Positions 1-13,584 of a stretch of DNA of 64,000 nt are shown in pieces (position 1 is the first letter of the stretch; every line of letters starts with the position of its first letter). The translations under genes were made by a program, and so were the position numbers. Origin of the DNA: Orthonyx spaldingii. Lineage: Eukaryota; Chordata; Aves; Passeriformes; Orthonychidae. Under the pieces are notes generated by a model. It was not told the origin of the DNA and ran no database searches. It worked only from the letters and a program-made list of their open reading frames with translations. The stretch is from assembly GCA_013397795.1 (NCBI GenBank), contig VZTJ01003242.1, positions 2,014,292 to 2,078,291 of the forward strand. The letters run 5' to 3'.

Positions 1-789
1 AGGGCTCAAACTGATACCTCCACCTTGCATGGCTGTGTCATTCCCTCTCATGTGAAGTTTTATACACTCTCACTCATATCTTAAGGAGATAGCCTCTCTG
101 TGGGCAGCCTATTTCAATACCCAGCTTGCCTGTTTTAAGGAAAAAAATCATGGTATCTAACCTAAACTTTTTCTTCCTTTATTTGAGGCTGCTGCTTCTT
201 GTTCTACCTTCTTGTACGAATGTGAAGAATTCCCTTACTTCATTAAAGGCACTTCTACATATTGGTAATGTCCCCAGTGAGTGATCTCTGTATAAATTCA
301 GTTCCTCTGATATTTTCCCATATGTTTTATACTCTGATCTCGGTATCACTTTGGTGGTTAATCTCTCTATATTCTCCAGTGCAGAGTCTAAGTGATAGGA
401 GAGCCATAAAGAATTTTGGGTGGCATCATCCTAAATTTACATAGCTGCCATATCACTCTTCTACTTTCACATGAGACTTGTTTTTAATTGCATACACGAA
501 TACCACTGCTGTAATTTACTTGGGTTACAACACACATGTATATGTTTCACAGAATAGCTGGAATAATAGTTTCAGACTCTGTCACTTACTGGTTGCTAGA
601 TAGCTCCTCTTCAGCTATTGTCTCTGTCTTTTACTGACACTCCCAGAGTATTGTATTTGCTGAGCCCCTTGTTCAAAGTGCTTTTGGACATAACCTTGCT
701 GTATTTTCTGAATTATCTCTTTTTTGGTCTCTGAACTTGTACATGCAGCATTTCTGAGATGGTGTGAAAAACAAACCTGCAAAACAAGA
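1..789. other. AT-rich unique sequence, no gene recognised
   Basis: I see no repeat family, RNA gene or coding exon here. The open frames on both strands are about 60 codons, which is the chance background at this base composition. Confidence 0.6.
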
Positions 790-799
790 GCATGGTTAT

Positions 800-1045
800 A
801 AGGCAAGTGACCCTGATTGAAAGGGTGGCTATGAAAACTGATTACATAGCAAATTGCCCATCTGCACAGGCTCAGAATAAGAACATTTCAAAGCTCATTT
901 GTGGCCTGATGTTGCCATTTAATGCAGTTTCCAACAAATCATTCATAAAATTAATGGCCACAACTGATGCTTGTTTCTTTCAAGCTCTTCCGTGAAAAAT
1001 AGTTCTTCCACTGATTCAGGAAGATATGTAAAGGAATGGGCATTA
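800..1045 (+). mobile_element. possible hAT DNA-transposon (transposase) fragment
   Basis: Seen: a plus-strand frame from about 831 reads ...KNISKLICGLMLPFNAV followed by SNKSFIKLM, then after about ten residues QALP, a stop at 993-995, and KIVLPLIQ in the same frame. Known: hAT transposases (Charlie, ZBED-type) have a conserved stretch in which a hydrophobic helix is followed by PF, V, a variable pair, F, and then a Pro-Ser-Arg-Lys-like segment. The spacing here fits that pattern. Inferred: this is a short internal piece of an old hAT element broken by a stop codon. No terminal inverted repeats or 8-bp target duplication were recognised. The match is short and could be coincidence. Confidence 0.38.
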
Positions 1046-4000
1046 TTTGAAGAAAATTGAATGAAGTAATCTTCACACAACTGCAGATGCTTGAGCTGCT
1101 GGTAGCATTCTGGATTACTGTATAATTTTGTTCTTCACCTTCCACCTGTCAGTTTTTCTGTTATTAATGCTGCTTTGTTCTGTAGCTTTCAGAAATGCTT
1201 GTAAAGGTACCTGTCCCTTGTCTCCATGCTGAATGTCCCCAACACCTGCTTGTTTACTCCATGAATGGTGTTTTGAGGAGGGATAGCCTTGCCTCTTTTT
1301 AAACTTCTCTGTGCCCATCATATACCCAGAATAGCTTTCTATATCTTCTCAAAAAATAGAACTTCACAGTTCATGTCCCAGGTGTAGAAGCGCCTCTTTG
1401 AATTTCCCATGCCCTAAATGCCTTCTTTTCCAGAACTTGTTTTTGGAGGACTCTGAATTTGAAATTAATTTCTTCAGTTTATAGTAGAATTGCACAGAGA
1501 CTTTGCCAAATGTTTCACAAACCAGTTGCTATTTAATCTGACTAATACAAGAAATGTTCAATTCTAATGAAACAGATAACATCTATGGTTTGTTTCCGGA
1601 TGCCTCTGTGTATCTTTTCAACCTGGGCTAGATGCCATTTAAAACCAATTTCTTCCCATTTCTTTTGAATGGGCAACCTTTTACGTCACAGAAATCTGTC
1701 TTACTCCTTACCAGATATTTTATTTTCCCCTGACATAGTTTTGGTGTTTGAAAACTTGTCTTGCTGGCATTTTTTTTGCCCTAGGGTCCCCTATTGTTGC
1801 AGACTCTCCCCAAGAGCCTCAGGCTGTGGTTTCGCAGTGTAAAATGTTGGACATCAATATTAGCTTAACCCACACACTTTACTCCAACCATTTCCTACTC
1901 CTCCTCCAAATAGTGTTATTTTTCATATATCCTGGTAAAATTGTTGTGGGACAGAGATATGAACTGTACCAGAGAAATTACCCACCTTTTAAATTCTGCA
2001 GATGAATCCTCCTTCCTCTCATAAATAATAGTATTAAAACATAGCCCCAAGTTCATTACCTTTTAAAATCAAATATTAACAATTAATCAATATTTGTTGC
2101 ATGAAGATTTTCCAGTCAAAACACAGATCTTCACCAGGAAGGAGCTAGAAAACTGCTGTTTGTCAAGGACTGGAGGAAACATCCTTTGTGTACCAATAGT
2201 TTGCTAGTCACAACCTGCTCCAAGAAGGACAAAGAGTGCTCATCCTGTCTCTTTAGCATGGGAAGGTGAGACTATATATACTGTGTAGGATGGTTGCAGT
2301 ACACAATGATTCACACAGTATGTAAGCCAAACTGAATTTCAGAAGAAATTTATAGAAATTTATGTGTGTTAACGTGGGGAAATGGTTTCACAGAAAACTA
2401 CTTTCTTGTTACAGGGATTTCAGTTCTGATTTGGAATGTGACTTGATTAAAATCTCCCTGCCTGATTATGATCCCAGACTAATTTTACACTGGCATGGTT
2501 CCACGAACTTCCATGCAATAGATATGAGTGTAACCCAAGGGAAACTCAGATCCTGAGCACTCTGAATCACTGGATCATTGCACAGCTACCTATATGCATC
2601 ATGTTGTGTACTATCCTTGTTACACCATCAGCAATTTCCTATAGAAAATGAGAAACACGGGGATCCTCTTTCCAGACTAATATATTCAGCTGCACAATAA
2701 ACTTCTAAGAATCACATGCAATGAATCTGTCTATTTTTAACTTATCTTTTAACTCCGAAATCTCTTCCCTAGAGAAAAAGGACTTCAGACAACCCTGAAA
2801 TGTGAGCTGTCTTCCTGAGTCAGCAGAGCCTGACGCAGTGGTCCTGAGGATGCGGGCTCCCTCAAGACATCTCAGGTCCAGCACTGAAGCCTCGTAAGTG
2901 TCCTGTCAGCATCTTATTCTCTTGTACTAGGGTCCACATGAAAAGGAAGCACACAAACACCATCAGGAACCTGCACACATGATCACAGCCCAGGCCCTCT
3001 TTGGCTTCATGAGTGGATGCACACAGCAAACCAACAGATATGATGGGAATATCTCAACTTGGTTTTGCTGTGGTTTCACCTACGGCACAAGCAAGCGAAG
3101 GGAATGCACAGAGTCCAGTCCAGCACCTAACAAAAGGAGTCAAAACCTCAGTGGTACATGTCAAGGTAACTCCCAAAAATCAGGTCCAGCTGACATACAC
3201 ATTTTGGTAAAGTGCTCTGATGTCTAGCTAGCATGGCAAAATACTGAGATTATTCCACATTTTCTCAGGGAAGAGCAAGGAAGTTAATGGCTCTGTTGGG
3301 GAGCAGCTCAGAGTAGCTTGGGAGGGTTTCCAAACTACATGTTTAAGCAGAGAAGAAAAATGGATCTGGTAATTTTTAGAAGACTGTATATGCAAAACAT
3401 GTTTGCTACTGTTACCATGACATTATGTTCCTGTCTCTCAGTGTGATTTGAAGACACCCTGATTTTCCTCGGTTCTCCCCTTGCTAGTTCAGTTCCTCCC
3501 CAGACAGGGCTGAGTTCAAGGATCACCCAATTAGTAAAAAGAAGAAAAATGCATCCATCCTATTCATCTACCTGATCGAGACAGTTTAATATAAGACAAA
3601 CTTTCAAAAGATGTTACTACTATGAGAAAAGTCTTTAGCCTCACTACAAGGAATTCAAGGAGAATGCAAGTAGATTCAAATATAATCATACAGACAACAA
3701 TTTAAAGATGTTTCTGAAAAGATAAGACTCCCCAAACAAAACTGTCTTTGTTTTACTTTTTTTTTCCCCCAGCATACTGCCCCAATGGCTGCAAAGAATA
3801 TGAGTCTGGTTTTCTTTATAGTGATTGCTTTACTAAGATGCTTGTCCCTTCTTACTGTCTTCCCCAGTGCTTTTCTGCCAGCTCTGATAAATTAACATCC
3901 AGCTGGTCAGGTTGCTACTTTTGGGGTAGGAAGGCCAATATTATCTTGTCAGTGCTGCTCCCTAAGTGTCAGCAAATCTTTGGTTTATCACACCAACCTT

Positions 4001-5731
4001 CAGAGAGACTCTATAACAATGCACAGCACATATTTTGCAATTTACTTCCCCACTAGTTCAATTTATTTCCTTTCCTTTTTGTGTTTAGAAAAGGCAGTCT
4101 TCACGTAAACTCCACCCTGACCTGACAGGGAGCTATAACTGTCTTTGAAGCCCTCTGTACTTCTCCTTCAGTGAAGTGAATGAGAGGTCACAGAATTGTC
4201 ACTGCTCATCATTAGGATGTTTTATACTTACATATTTATGTTGCTTGATAGTGTCATCCCTTATATAATGAAAAATTCTCATCTAATCCCAGGTGGGAAA
4301 CTGCTTCCCATTATGTCAGCTCACACTGCGATTTCTTCATCAGTATAAAATCATGTGTTTATACAGAGGCTTCTTGGTTCAGGAAGAAACAGCTCTGGGT
4401 AACAGGAGGGCCAAGTTTCCTGATTATCCATACACTTATTGACCATACAGCAGGAAACAACGTACTCGGAGCAGAAGTGCAGGTTGGATGTTTTTCAGCA
4501 CACTGCAGCAGTTATTTTGTGCAAACACAGCAAGCTGCTGGTTTACCACTCTCTGATAGAAGTATTCAGCGTGGCAGTGCACTAGAGAGAGAGGAAATTA
4601 ATTTAGATTTTTAATAGAAGTGGGTATCAATTATATGTACTTTAAAAATATTGTTTGAGCCTCGTGCATGGAAGGGAAAGTGTAACAAGTCTTGATCATG
4701 CTTTTTCTTACACTTCTTTTTGCAAGCTAGCATCATACATGGCACTTAGGGTTTAAAGATTTTAATTCAGCTGACTTATCTCTGCATAAACAAAGGGGTT
4801 ATAAACAGAGCTATAAAGATAACTTCTTAGATTTAGTTTTGTCAGATTTTCTTAGGTAGATTGGGGATATTTGATTGTTTTGGACTAGTTTCAGCTTTTA
4901 AGGCTGCAATCATCCACTCACTGAGCATGCAAGGATACTACTGACAGCAGAATTTAATTTCAAGGGCAGTTCCTCCTTGGAGTTCACACAGGATCAAATA
5001 TTGCTCATGGTATCTATGTGCCACATCCCATATATTAGGGTATACAGGTGAGTCCTCTGAGTTGGCACGGAATAATGGGAAGGGAAAAGGACCAATTACA
5101 CAGTCACTCCAGTCACTGAGTGCTCACCCTGATATCCTCTATGGGTGGAGAATCACTTTGATATCAAGCATTGAAAACATAGACATTGCACAACATTTTA
5201 GCTAGGATTTTTAGAACTATGAGAGGATAATAATACTAGAAAATGCCACTAAAAGAAAAAAAAAAAATTTTTGTAGCAAGAGTTTTCTCTGTATCCCTGC
5301 CCACAAGTGCTTGCAATGACAGCAGGTGTAACACTGAACTGAACTGCACATGCTCTGGTGGTTTTTTTAGCCAAGGGTACAGTAAGATTGACTGTATTAT
5401 GTAAAAATGCCTATTTTTGCCATCATTTGTTATTTGTACAGTGACTGAAATGTACTGCGGGAGACCTTGACACAGTGACAGGCTAATTACACAAACATAT
5501 AAAAGCACAAGGAGACATATTCAAAAGACATATGAAGCCTAAGACAGTCTCAGGTGCTTACAACATTACTTGAAGTCCAAAGGAGCCACTTTGGGTCAAC
5601 CAAACATTGTCTAGCTCTCTTTAGGAAGTGTAAAGTGGTCCTAGTTGTCTTTTGCTTTTTCAATTTTTGGGGCTACAGCAGAGTCTGAATATGGCCCAAC
5701 ACTTCTCCAAAAAATGTGCAAACTAATGTGA
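1046..5731. other. unique non-coding sequence
   Basis: No recognisable exon, RNA gene or repeat was found by eye on either strand. The longest open frames are 80 to 102 codons and match no family I know. Short homopolymers occur (T run then C run near 3759-3771, A run near 5259-5268). The stretch ends at the target duplication of the downstream LTR. Confidence 0.55.
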
Positions 5732-5736
5732 GATGG
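5732..5736. repeat. left target-site duplication of solo LTR (GATGG)
   Basis: The five bases GATGG directly precede the TG that opens the LTR and recur directly after its closing CA at 7304-7308. Five-base duplications are usual for ERVL-type avian retroviruses, so this supports the proposed edges. Confidence 0.62.
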
Positions 5737-5900
5737 TGTTCTGGATTTACCCAGGAAAGGTCAGTCTTAGAAGTGACCTATGCTGCAGGAAGTAGTACAG
5801 CTTGCTTCCTGAGTGACTGAGCCAGTGACCAGCTAGTTTTGAGTATTGATAGGTATACAATCCAATTAAAAGTTGTTCTGCCTCCAGAAAAAAAAAAACA

Positions 5901-5908
5901 TATTTAAG
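5901..5908 (+). promoter_or_regulatory. TATA-like box in the LTR
   Basis: TATTTAAG follows an 11-base A run and precedes the GC-rich core. It is the only TATA-like site I see in the left half of the LTR. Its use as a promoter is inference. Confidence 0.3.
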
Positions 5909-6004
5909 AGGGGGACAGCTGAGAAAAGACCCTTTTTCTTGTCCTGTTGTTGCCAGAGAAGCAGATCCTCTGCTTCTCTCTCTGGTAAGACTGGGCCCTT
6001 GCCA

Positions 6005-6050
6005 ACCCCCCCCACGCCGGAGGGGGGAATGAGGTGGGGAAGGGGGATTT
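6005..6050. other. C8/G6 hairpin and G-rich tract inside the LTR
   Basis: A run of eight C (6006-6013) is followed after eight bases by six G (6022-6027), and then by G4 (6036-6039) and G5 (6042-6046). The C and G runs can pair as a hairpin. The three G runs could contribute to a G-quadruplex on the plus strand. A structural role is inferred only. Confidence 0.45.
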
Positions 6051-7162
6051 GGAGCGGCAGTGCAGCTGAGCGTGGGGGAGGACCCGGCCTGAGCTCTCCG
6101 GCTTGGATGCAGTTCAGTAAACATTCCAACCACAGTGGGCAGGGGCCAGGCCGGCTCCATCCGACTTGGGCAGGGCCCTGCTCTATCATCCTGGGCTAGG
6201 CCGGCCCTGCCGGGCCGGGCCAGCTTCGCAGAGCGAGGCCACTGAGACTCTGACTGTTTCTGCAGCAGGGCTCAGACTTTTTAAACAACCCAGCAGAGAT
6301 CATAAGACTGTTGCAGAGGCCCGAGAAAGAGATTAACCCTTTCATTGCCCAGATGAAACTTGCAGACACCCATCCCCCCCTGCACAGCGAAAGAGTGAGG
6401 ACACCTAGAGAAACACAGCATAAAGACTCAGAAAGTCAGTGAGAGAAGCAGAGCCAACACGTAGAGAGAGGAGCATGAAGAGTGCTTCAATGTGGACGCT
6501 GAAAATTCTTCTGTGAAACCATAGTTTGAACTAAACCAAAATATTCCCTGTAATATATGAAGAAATGGTCTAAAGGGGGGATGTGATGTTCTAACTGCAG
6601 CCAGTGCAGCCAGTGAACCAAAGCACCTGTGCAGAGATAAGTAGATACTGAAGTAATTGTGGCCTGATGAGAAGTTTAAGCAGAGACAGAGAAGAAGCTG
6701 TGATCCAGATCCCTTGCCCTGGGGAATGGTCAAAGAGGACTTACGTTACCAGTCATAGAAGAAGGGGATTTCTTTGCTGCTGTAGTAAAACCACTCATCC
6801 TTAAAAGAGTATCCCATGAACTGTCATAGCCCACCATAGTAGCTGTGGGAAGGCTACTAGTATGGGAAGGGTTTTCCACAACAAGCAGATTTTTTTTTTT
6901 TCTCCTGGGTGGCTGCTAGTTGTGGGGCTGAAAACCATAAGAACTGTGTTTCTTGTGGAAAAGTCAACATGGTAAAGCAGGAGGAAACTTCTCTCCCTAA
7001 ATGAACTGAAGAAAGACTAATTCAGAGGTGGTAAAATGACTGAAAGTCGAAGTGTTGTTTTTTGTATTGTCATTAGGAAAGAAATGGAGAGGTGGGAGGA
7101 GCAGAGGTACTCTGAAGGTTTTGTTCTGGTTCTTAATTTTTTTCCTTCCTTTTAGGTCTGTT

Positions 7163-7168
7163 AATAAA
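7163..7168 (+). terminator. polyadenylation signal of the LTR (AATAAA)
   Basis: AATAAA sits in TTAATAAACT, followed by a T-rich stretch typical of the cleavage region, about 135 bp before the right LTR edge. This is the expected R/U5 position and sets the element's orientation as plus. Confidence 0.6.
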
Positions 7169-7303
7169 CTTTCTTTATATTCTTTAAAGTTTGAGCCTGC
7201 TTTACCTACTCCTAATCCTTATCTCACACCAAAATTAACTAAAATCTGGTAAGTGTGCTGGCGTTTAACCACAAACTCAAGTGAGCGAACTCAAACCACT
7301 ACA

Positions 7304-7308
7304 GATGG
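7304..7308. repeat. right target-site duplication of solo LTR (GATGG)
   Basis: This copy matches the five bases at 5732-5736 exactly and immediately follows the terminal CA of the LTR. Confidence 0.62.
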
Positions 7309-10300
7309 TATGTAACAATACGATAGCCAACAGCAGTAACAAGTAGATGGGTGATGAAGCAAAGGAAAACCTTTTTGCTCCCAGAGCCAGCAACACTCTG
7401 TCCAGAACAGCAAGGTTTGCTTGTACAGGATTCAAGGAGAGGGAATTCAGTCTAGGCTCTGGCTCTCAGGGATCCTAGAGTCAATGAGAAGCTATTCTGT
7501 AATCTTCTCTGGCAATCCTGTTTCAAACAAAACACAGCTTGAGATACTCAAAATTTCACCAAGCATTTGGATTTATATTAGAGCAGGAGAGAATTGAGAG
7601 TTCTACAGTTCTACCAATAAAATGAATGTTTGGTCCAATCTTTCTCAATAAGATACTTTTTACAAAAAAAAAGTATTACCCATCTGCAATCATTACAATA
7701 ACTTTTGGTTTGATTTTTCTATTTGAAAGCAAACCATCTTCATTTGAAAGGAATTTTGGAACTCGAAGGCTCTTCTGCGATGTAGGAATATCAAACATCA
7801 ATAATTTTCAATCCTCGGGAAAAAGAAATTTCTGCTCTTTTCACAGTCCTTTCCTTTTCTTCCTTCCAGTATAACACACATGCTTGCCCTTTATAAAAGT
7901 GTTGGAAAATATGAATCTTTGTAAGAGCTCTGCAAACCACTATGCTTTCTGGCTGCCAGGACCACAGTGGCAGCAGAAGGTATTTGGGGTCTTGAAGCTC
8001 CTCTACCAGCTAAGGATGATCCCCAGTCCCTGCCTCACAAAGGTTCTGAAATTCAACAGGACAACCCACATGACTCCCAACACCCTGCCCTTGGCCAGGT
8101 CAGAGCCCATTTGTTGCACAGCACATGCACTGACATCTTGCTGGCAGTGTAACTGCAGGGTAGAGGTACCTGTGGTATACTTGGGTAAGCTTCAGAGGGC
8201 AATTTTTTTGATGTGTGCAGAGAAATGCTGGGGTGTAGAGTACTTTCCCTTTACCTTGATTTCATTTTCACAGCCATCCAAAGAGCCAGCCGCATCTGCA
8301 CAGCAACTTCACTGAAATTACCAGGGCAAAGACCTTACCAAATAAAATAAGTCCCCTGTCAGCTGTTTTGGTTTACAGAAAACCAAGAATACTCATACTT
8401 CTAGTCCTAAATGTACAGAACCAGAGGAATAATGGAATGAAGTTATACAGTGTAGACCACACATACATTTTCTCAATCTGCTTTATGCTGTCCACAGGGC
8501 AAAACCATTTGTTCCACATTATAGAGGCAGTACCACTGCTTTTGGAAAAACACATCATCCTGCATCCCATATCCAATTAAAAATATGTGCTGTACATGCC
8601 TATTTGCCATTGACAATGTCTTCTAACAGCTGGCTGAGATAGGGTTATTGTCTTGATTATGAAGAGCTGAAGAGGAAGGTAGATGTTTCTATCTGATTTG
8701 AGAGCATCTGAAAGTGAAAATATGCAAGCCTTTACGAGGCTCACTGACCAGCTATATGATCATCATCTGACCATCATAACCTTGTCTGGGCCTTGTGTTG
8801 AGATTTGTTAGATAACTAGATACGGTGTGCAAGACAGAAAAAAATAGTTGTAGGGAGGAAAGGCTGATGCTGGGAAAAGAAGGGGAAGCAAAGAGAGAAG
8901 GATTTTATTCTTAACAAACTAGAAAGCTACAAAGATGAAGAACTGACCTGGAAACAGCTCTTAAGTTGAGGGGGTCCCATTTCAGAAGTGTGATGTTGTC
9001 ATGCCCAGCCTTTTATTCCACATGTTGGCCGTAGCTTAGGGGCATGTCACACACTTGTGAGAACTTTACCAGAGTGTTGATGCAATATTGTGTCAGTAAC
9101 CGAGTGATTTGTTTTTCCTCTGGACATTGATTGAAGAAATTCTTATTACATTTTATAGCTTGCTTGGCCTTGGTATGAGAGTCAAGACATAAATTGGACC
9201 ATAAATTGGCCTGTGTCAGAATCTGCATTGAAATGACATCAAATATGTGTCATCACGCTGGCATTTCAGCTAACAGCAGGAACCTGACACTCCCTGTCAA
9301 CTTGATCAAATGCTAGACCCCCTCACATCTTTGCCATGTGGCCCACTTTAACAGTTATAGTGAAGGCTGTGGAGGCATCTCCTGCATGATACTGGAGAAT
9401 GCTGCAGTAGGAAAATAAATTGTGTCTGTAGACCAAATTGATTTGCTTCGACTTATTGCAAAGTAACAATCTCCACTGTGAATGTTGTAGGTATATGTAT
9501 ATAAATAAAAATTGACACAAAAAATATATAGATGCACTGAGAGGAAAAAGAGCATACATAACTGAGATATATTTATCCCACAAGCAAAGCAAGGCTTGAT
9601 AATTCATGAGTGGCAAAGATGCAGTTGAGTTATGGTGATCTTTCCTCTGGAGTGAAATAAATACAACATCTTCATTCAGCCCATTATATAGCATGATTAA
9701 TAGAAGTGAATGCTTTCAATAGGTTGGGTTTTTTTGAAACATTTAGATTCTATATTTTGCTCCTAATTTACAAACTATCAAATATCTTCGTGGTGATATC
9801 AATTTAGAAAGCTGTATTTTGGTAATAGTGATTTTCTGCAGAGGGCAAATTTCTATTTATGGCTCTGCAAAGAGAAATCAAACATTTTAGCTGGAAACTG
9901 AAGTTTATTTAATTGTAAGTTAGTGGCTCAATCTTCATCAGAAACCTACAGCATCGCTATAGTGTAAGATAAAGCATAGCGTAAGATAAAATCTACAGCA
10001 CAATACGAGACACCTTTTTGACTAGATATTTTTAGATGAGCATCTACATTGTATTCAAGGTAAGTCAAAATTTGCCCACCACCTTCACCACAGCTCTGAG
10101 GACTGGCCAATTCCCACGCATTTCACTCTGCATCCAGCAGTAGCTTAAGACCTAAACTCGTCATTCCTCTGTAACTAAACACTAAGAACCCTCCAGGCAG
10201 GAACACAGCATCACCATGGCTGCAGTGCTTTCCAACAAGGTGTTAACACAACAGGCCTCTCCCCAGTGGCTTACACAGACTTTGCATACTGTCTTCTGTG

Positions 10301-13300
10301 GAGACAAATGTGGAGTACCAGCCAGGGAGGGTGGCCTGGTGTTATTTTATTACCCTCTCTAAGTCAGTATCTTTTTCTGGCCTAGATTTCAGCTGTTACA
10401 TACCATGCAAATGTCAGCACTATTAGCTATGTGCTTATAACTGTAATAGAAAACTCTCAGTAATGTGCTTGTTCAACAGTCCTAAATCATGAGACCTTCC
10501 TGTGGGCCAAGACTCAGCTACCTCACAAAACTGCCATAACCTTAATTTTTCCATTGCCAACACCAACAATGCTCTGAGGTTCTTTTGGTATAAAATTGGT
10601 AACATACAGAAAACTGAAAATGTTGAGACAGCACTGAGGAGTAACTCTATTAACTCAAGAGAGTTGTATGACTGTCAAAAAGAGAAAAGGGCCAGACCTG
10701 CAGAAATCCATATGGAAATAAAAATCAGGATAATGGCATGTACTGCAGAACTAGATTCTATTCACTTGGTTCACTTGGTTCGTTAGAAAAGCTCACTTTC
10801 AATTGAAGTTCATCAGAACATGGAAGAACAACCCAGAACTTTCCTTACCAGAGAACTGGACCTTATCTATAGGTCTGAGAAAGGTGCAGTGAATGATATG
10901 CCACATACATGGCTGAAATACACCACACAGTAAACTGCTGATAGAGGAAATGCAACTGGATATTTATGATCCTCGAAGCTGTGCACGACACCTCAGGAGT
11001 GAGGGACTTGTTTGTCATCTCTTTGACGAGTCAGAAGGAATTCCAGAGCAGAGAAGCACCTTGAATCCACTGTAAATCGTCAGTCTTGTTATCATTCAGC
11101 GATCTGCAGGGCTGCAACAGAAGAGATGCTATCTTTGTTTTATTGTTTACACAGCTGGAGGATTATGTCCATGCCCACAAACATAGCTCTATTTAAGGGT
11201 CTTCAGGTCTGCTATTCCAAAACCAAGCTCAGGGCAGGAATGCTGAAACCCAAAACACTTTGAGGTTAAAGGCTGAAGTGAATAGTGAAAACTGTTAGTA
11301 AGAGCTTCTTGTAGAAATCTGCTCCTTGTGTCTTGGTGATAACAGATCTAAAATCTTTGCTCTAAGACAATTGTGAAAAACAGCTCTGGAGTTTTGGCCA
11401 GCCTCCCTTGCTGTATTCCCTTTCTTCCTAAGCACATATGAAATTATTTTTCATATGCGTGTTGCCTTACAGGACAGTTCTTTTGCTGTTTGAACAGAAA
11501 TAGGACTATGTAGATAGAACTATCAAGATATTCCACTCATCTCCTATTACTCTTTTGCACCTGTAACAGAGCAATATCTTGAAAACCTGTAATTTTGACA
11601 GTTTTCACTGAAAAAAATGGAAAAAGAGACAAAATATTAGCAGATTTTTTTTCAAACTTATAAAAACCACTGTCCAAACCACCAAACAAAATAAATTGCT
11701 TCTACTTAATGTTTCCTTAAATTAAGTATGACTTAGAAATGAGTAACCCAGGTCAGAATTTAATCACATGACTCACTGCAAGAATGTCTCTGATTTTTAT
11801 TCAAGAAACTGAGATTTAATTACTTGCAGAAAACTGAGTAAAGGCTTGAGTATGTTACTCTACTGAGATTAGGAAACTTAGTCAGTGTCCTTTCTCTAAG
11901 GAAGGTATGTCCTAAGCCAGGAACTCTTTACAAACAAGTGAGCAGATTTTCTAGATCCGTCTGTCCACAGCAAAGACTGGCGTTGTCATCAAACTCTCTC
12001 TGGCTCCCTGGTTCTGGTCCACACTGCCTCAATCTGCCTTAGAGCTGCCAGGAACCTTATTCTGAATGGACATTAACACCTGCCCAAGTTACCTTTCCCC
12101 TGGAGCACTTTCTCATGCCCCACGTCTCCTGGTGCATTAGTCAATAGGCAATACTGCAAGCACAAAGTATGACTGACCCAGAGTAATCCTCCAAGGACCT
12201 TAGCCAATTTGGGTGATATCCCTCAGTTAGCATCCCAATAGACTTTGCAGTATGATCTGACCATCATCATCATAGCAAAAGGCTTTTGTATCAAAAGTTT
12301 GGCATGAAAATATATAAGGCACTGCAATGATTCTGATGATTTCTCTGCAGGAAAGAAGTTTCTATTAAGAACAATTAGAAGGCTGGTAAATGGCCAACAC
12401 TTCACTTTGCAAAATTCCATATTGAATTCTTTGTAAATCTGTCAAGCTCTAACATTGTAGACCAAAATTTTCCGTGATAACTACCTTCTTCAAATGAAAT
12501 ATTACGGGCAACTTTAATGTAGAAAATATTAGGCCTTTTCTGAAATTTTCTTGAGCAAAATACCCACATATATAGTTTGAATGTAATGTTCCCATGCCAT
12601 GAGGAGAAGACCTAAAATTTTCCAGAAGGGTCATATTAAGGGAAGGAGAGAGCTAATGGAGAAAGAATTTTCCTGGCCAGGTATTTTACAACTGTATCAT
12701 ATGCAAGCACCCATCTGTGGTAGCGGAAATAAGGTTGGATGGACTCCCATACTCTAATTTTTCACTGTACCTTTTACAAGTTTGATAAGACACTTGAAGT
12801 ACAATTTCTGGCATAGCACGCATCTTTTCACTGATCTTGGTGGTAGTTCTATGAGAGAATCAGAATGCAGAGAATTTCCCATTTCCTTTCCTTTACCAAA
12901 ACCCCACTGCATGTGTTTACCTTGTTGGAAAACAGAGGTCATGCTGGGACTATTCATATGCTTGAAACGTGAAGGAATGTGACATCATGGGGATGACATT
13001 AGTCATCAGCCTCCGTGATGGCTTGTATTTGAGAACAGTTTTTTCAAGGAATGAGTGGGGTCCTTCAGAAACTGAAATGCACGTAAAATTATTCCAAAGC
13101 TCTGCAGAATACAGTAAGCTGAGTAGGATGTGCATCCTGGTAAATCTTATAATCATTCCAGGGAATACAGCAACAGATTGCACCAGTTAGCAGAGTGCAG
13201 AGGTGAGATTAGCATTTGCTGTTAAATCCCACCTGACTCTCAAGGACCTCTCCACCAGGCCTGTGGCTCTGGTGGTCTAGGGCCAGGGTTAGAGCTGCTC

Positions 13301-13584
13301 CTTCCCCATGTGTGCTTCCGGCTGTGCTCTGCTACCTGAGCCCTCTGCAGGCAGGAGGCCTCCAACAAGTGGCATTGGGGCATTATTCCCACAGCTTGCC
13401 TTTCAGAGTGTTTGCTAATACGACCATACTACATCCTTCAGAGTCTCAGGTGTGTGTTCTCAAGGTACACCATAGTTCCATTTATTCAGCACAACGTGAA
13501 TTTAATGGCTCAAGTGAACATTTATGTGCAAATGAGAGATGTTATCCTTTCCTTTTTTTCTTTAATCTGCCTTTTATAAACCCC
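7309..13584. other. unique non-coding sequence
   Basis: No repeat family or exon was recognised. Small local structures are an imperfect direct repeat at 9963-9990 (TGTAAGATAAA then CGTAAGATAAA), a nine-base tandem duplication TTCACTTGG at 10771-10788, and a CAT triplet run near 12261-12272. Open frames up to 143 codons (7884-8315) resemble no family and are probably chance. Confidence 0.55.

Larger units (their letters stand above)
5737..7303 (+). mobile_element. solo LTR of an avian endogenous retrovirus (ERVL-like)
   Basis: Seen: the block opens with TGTTCTGG and closes with CACTACA (TG...CA ends), and is flanked by GATGG on both sides. A TATA-like TATTTAAG lies at 5901-5908, a very GC-rich core at about 5990-6240, and a polyadenylation signal AATAAA at 7163-7168 followed by a T-rich segment and a presumed U5 of about 120 bp. 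Known: many avian ERVL LTRs carry this AATAAA plus T-rich arrangement near their 3' end and make 5-bp duplications. No gag, pol or env is present, so this is a recombined solo LTR of about 1.57 kb, transcription direction plus. It is rather long, and the distance from the TATA-like box to the poly(A) signal (about 1.25 kb) is unusual, so the promoter may be elsewhere. The open frames inside it (5747-6160 minus, 5873-6199 plus) come from the GC-rich core and are not genes. Confidence 0.7.

Noticed and set aside
5747..6199. Overlapping frames of 107-137 codons on both strands
   Set aside because: They lie in the GC-rich core of the LTR, where stop codons are rare.
7884..8315. 143-codon plus-strand frame
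   Set aside because: No domain or homology that I can recognise; within chance for this window.
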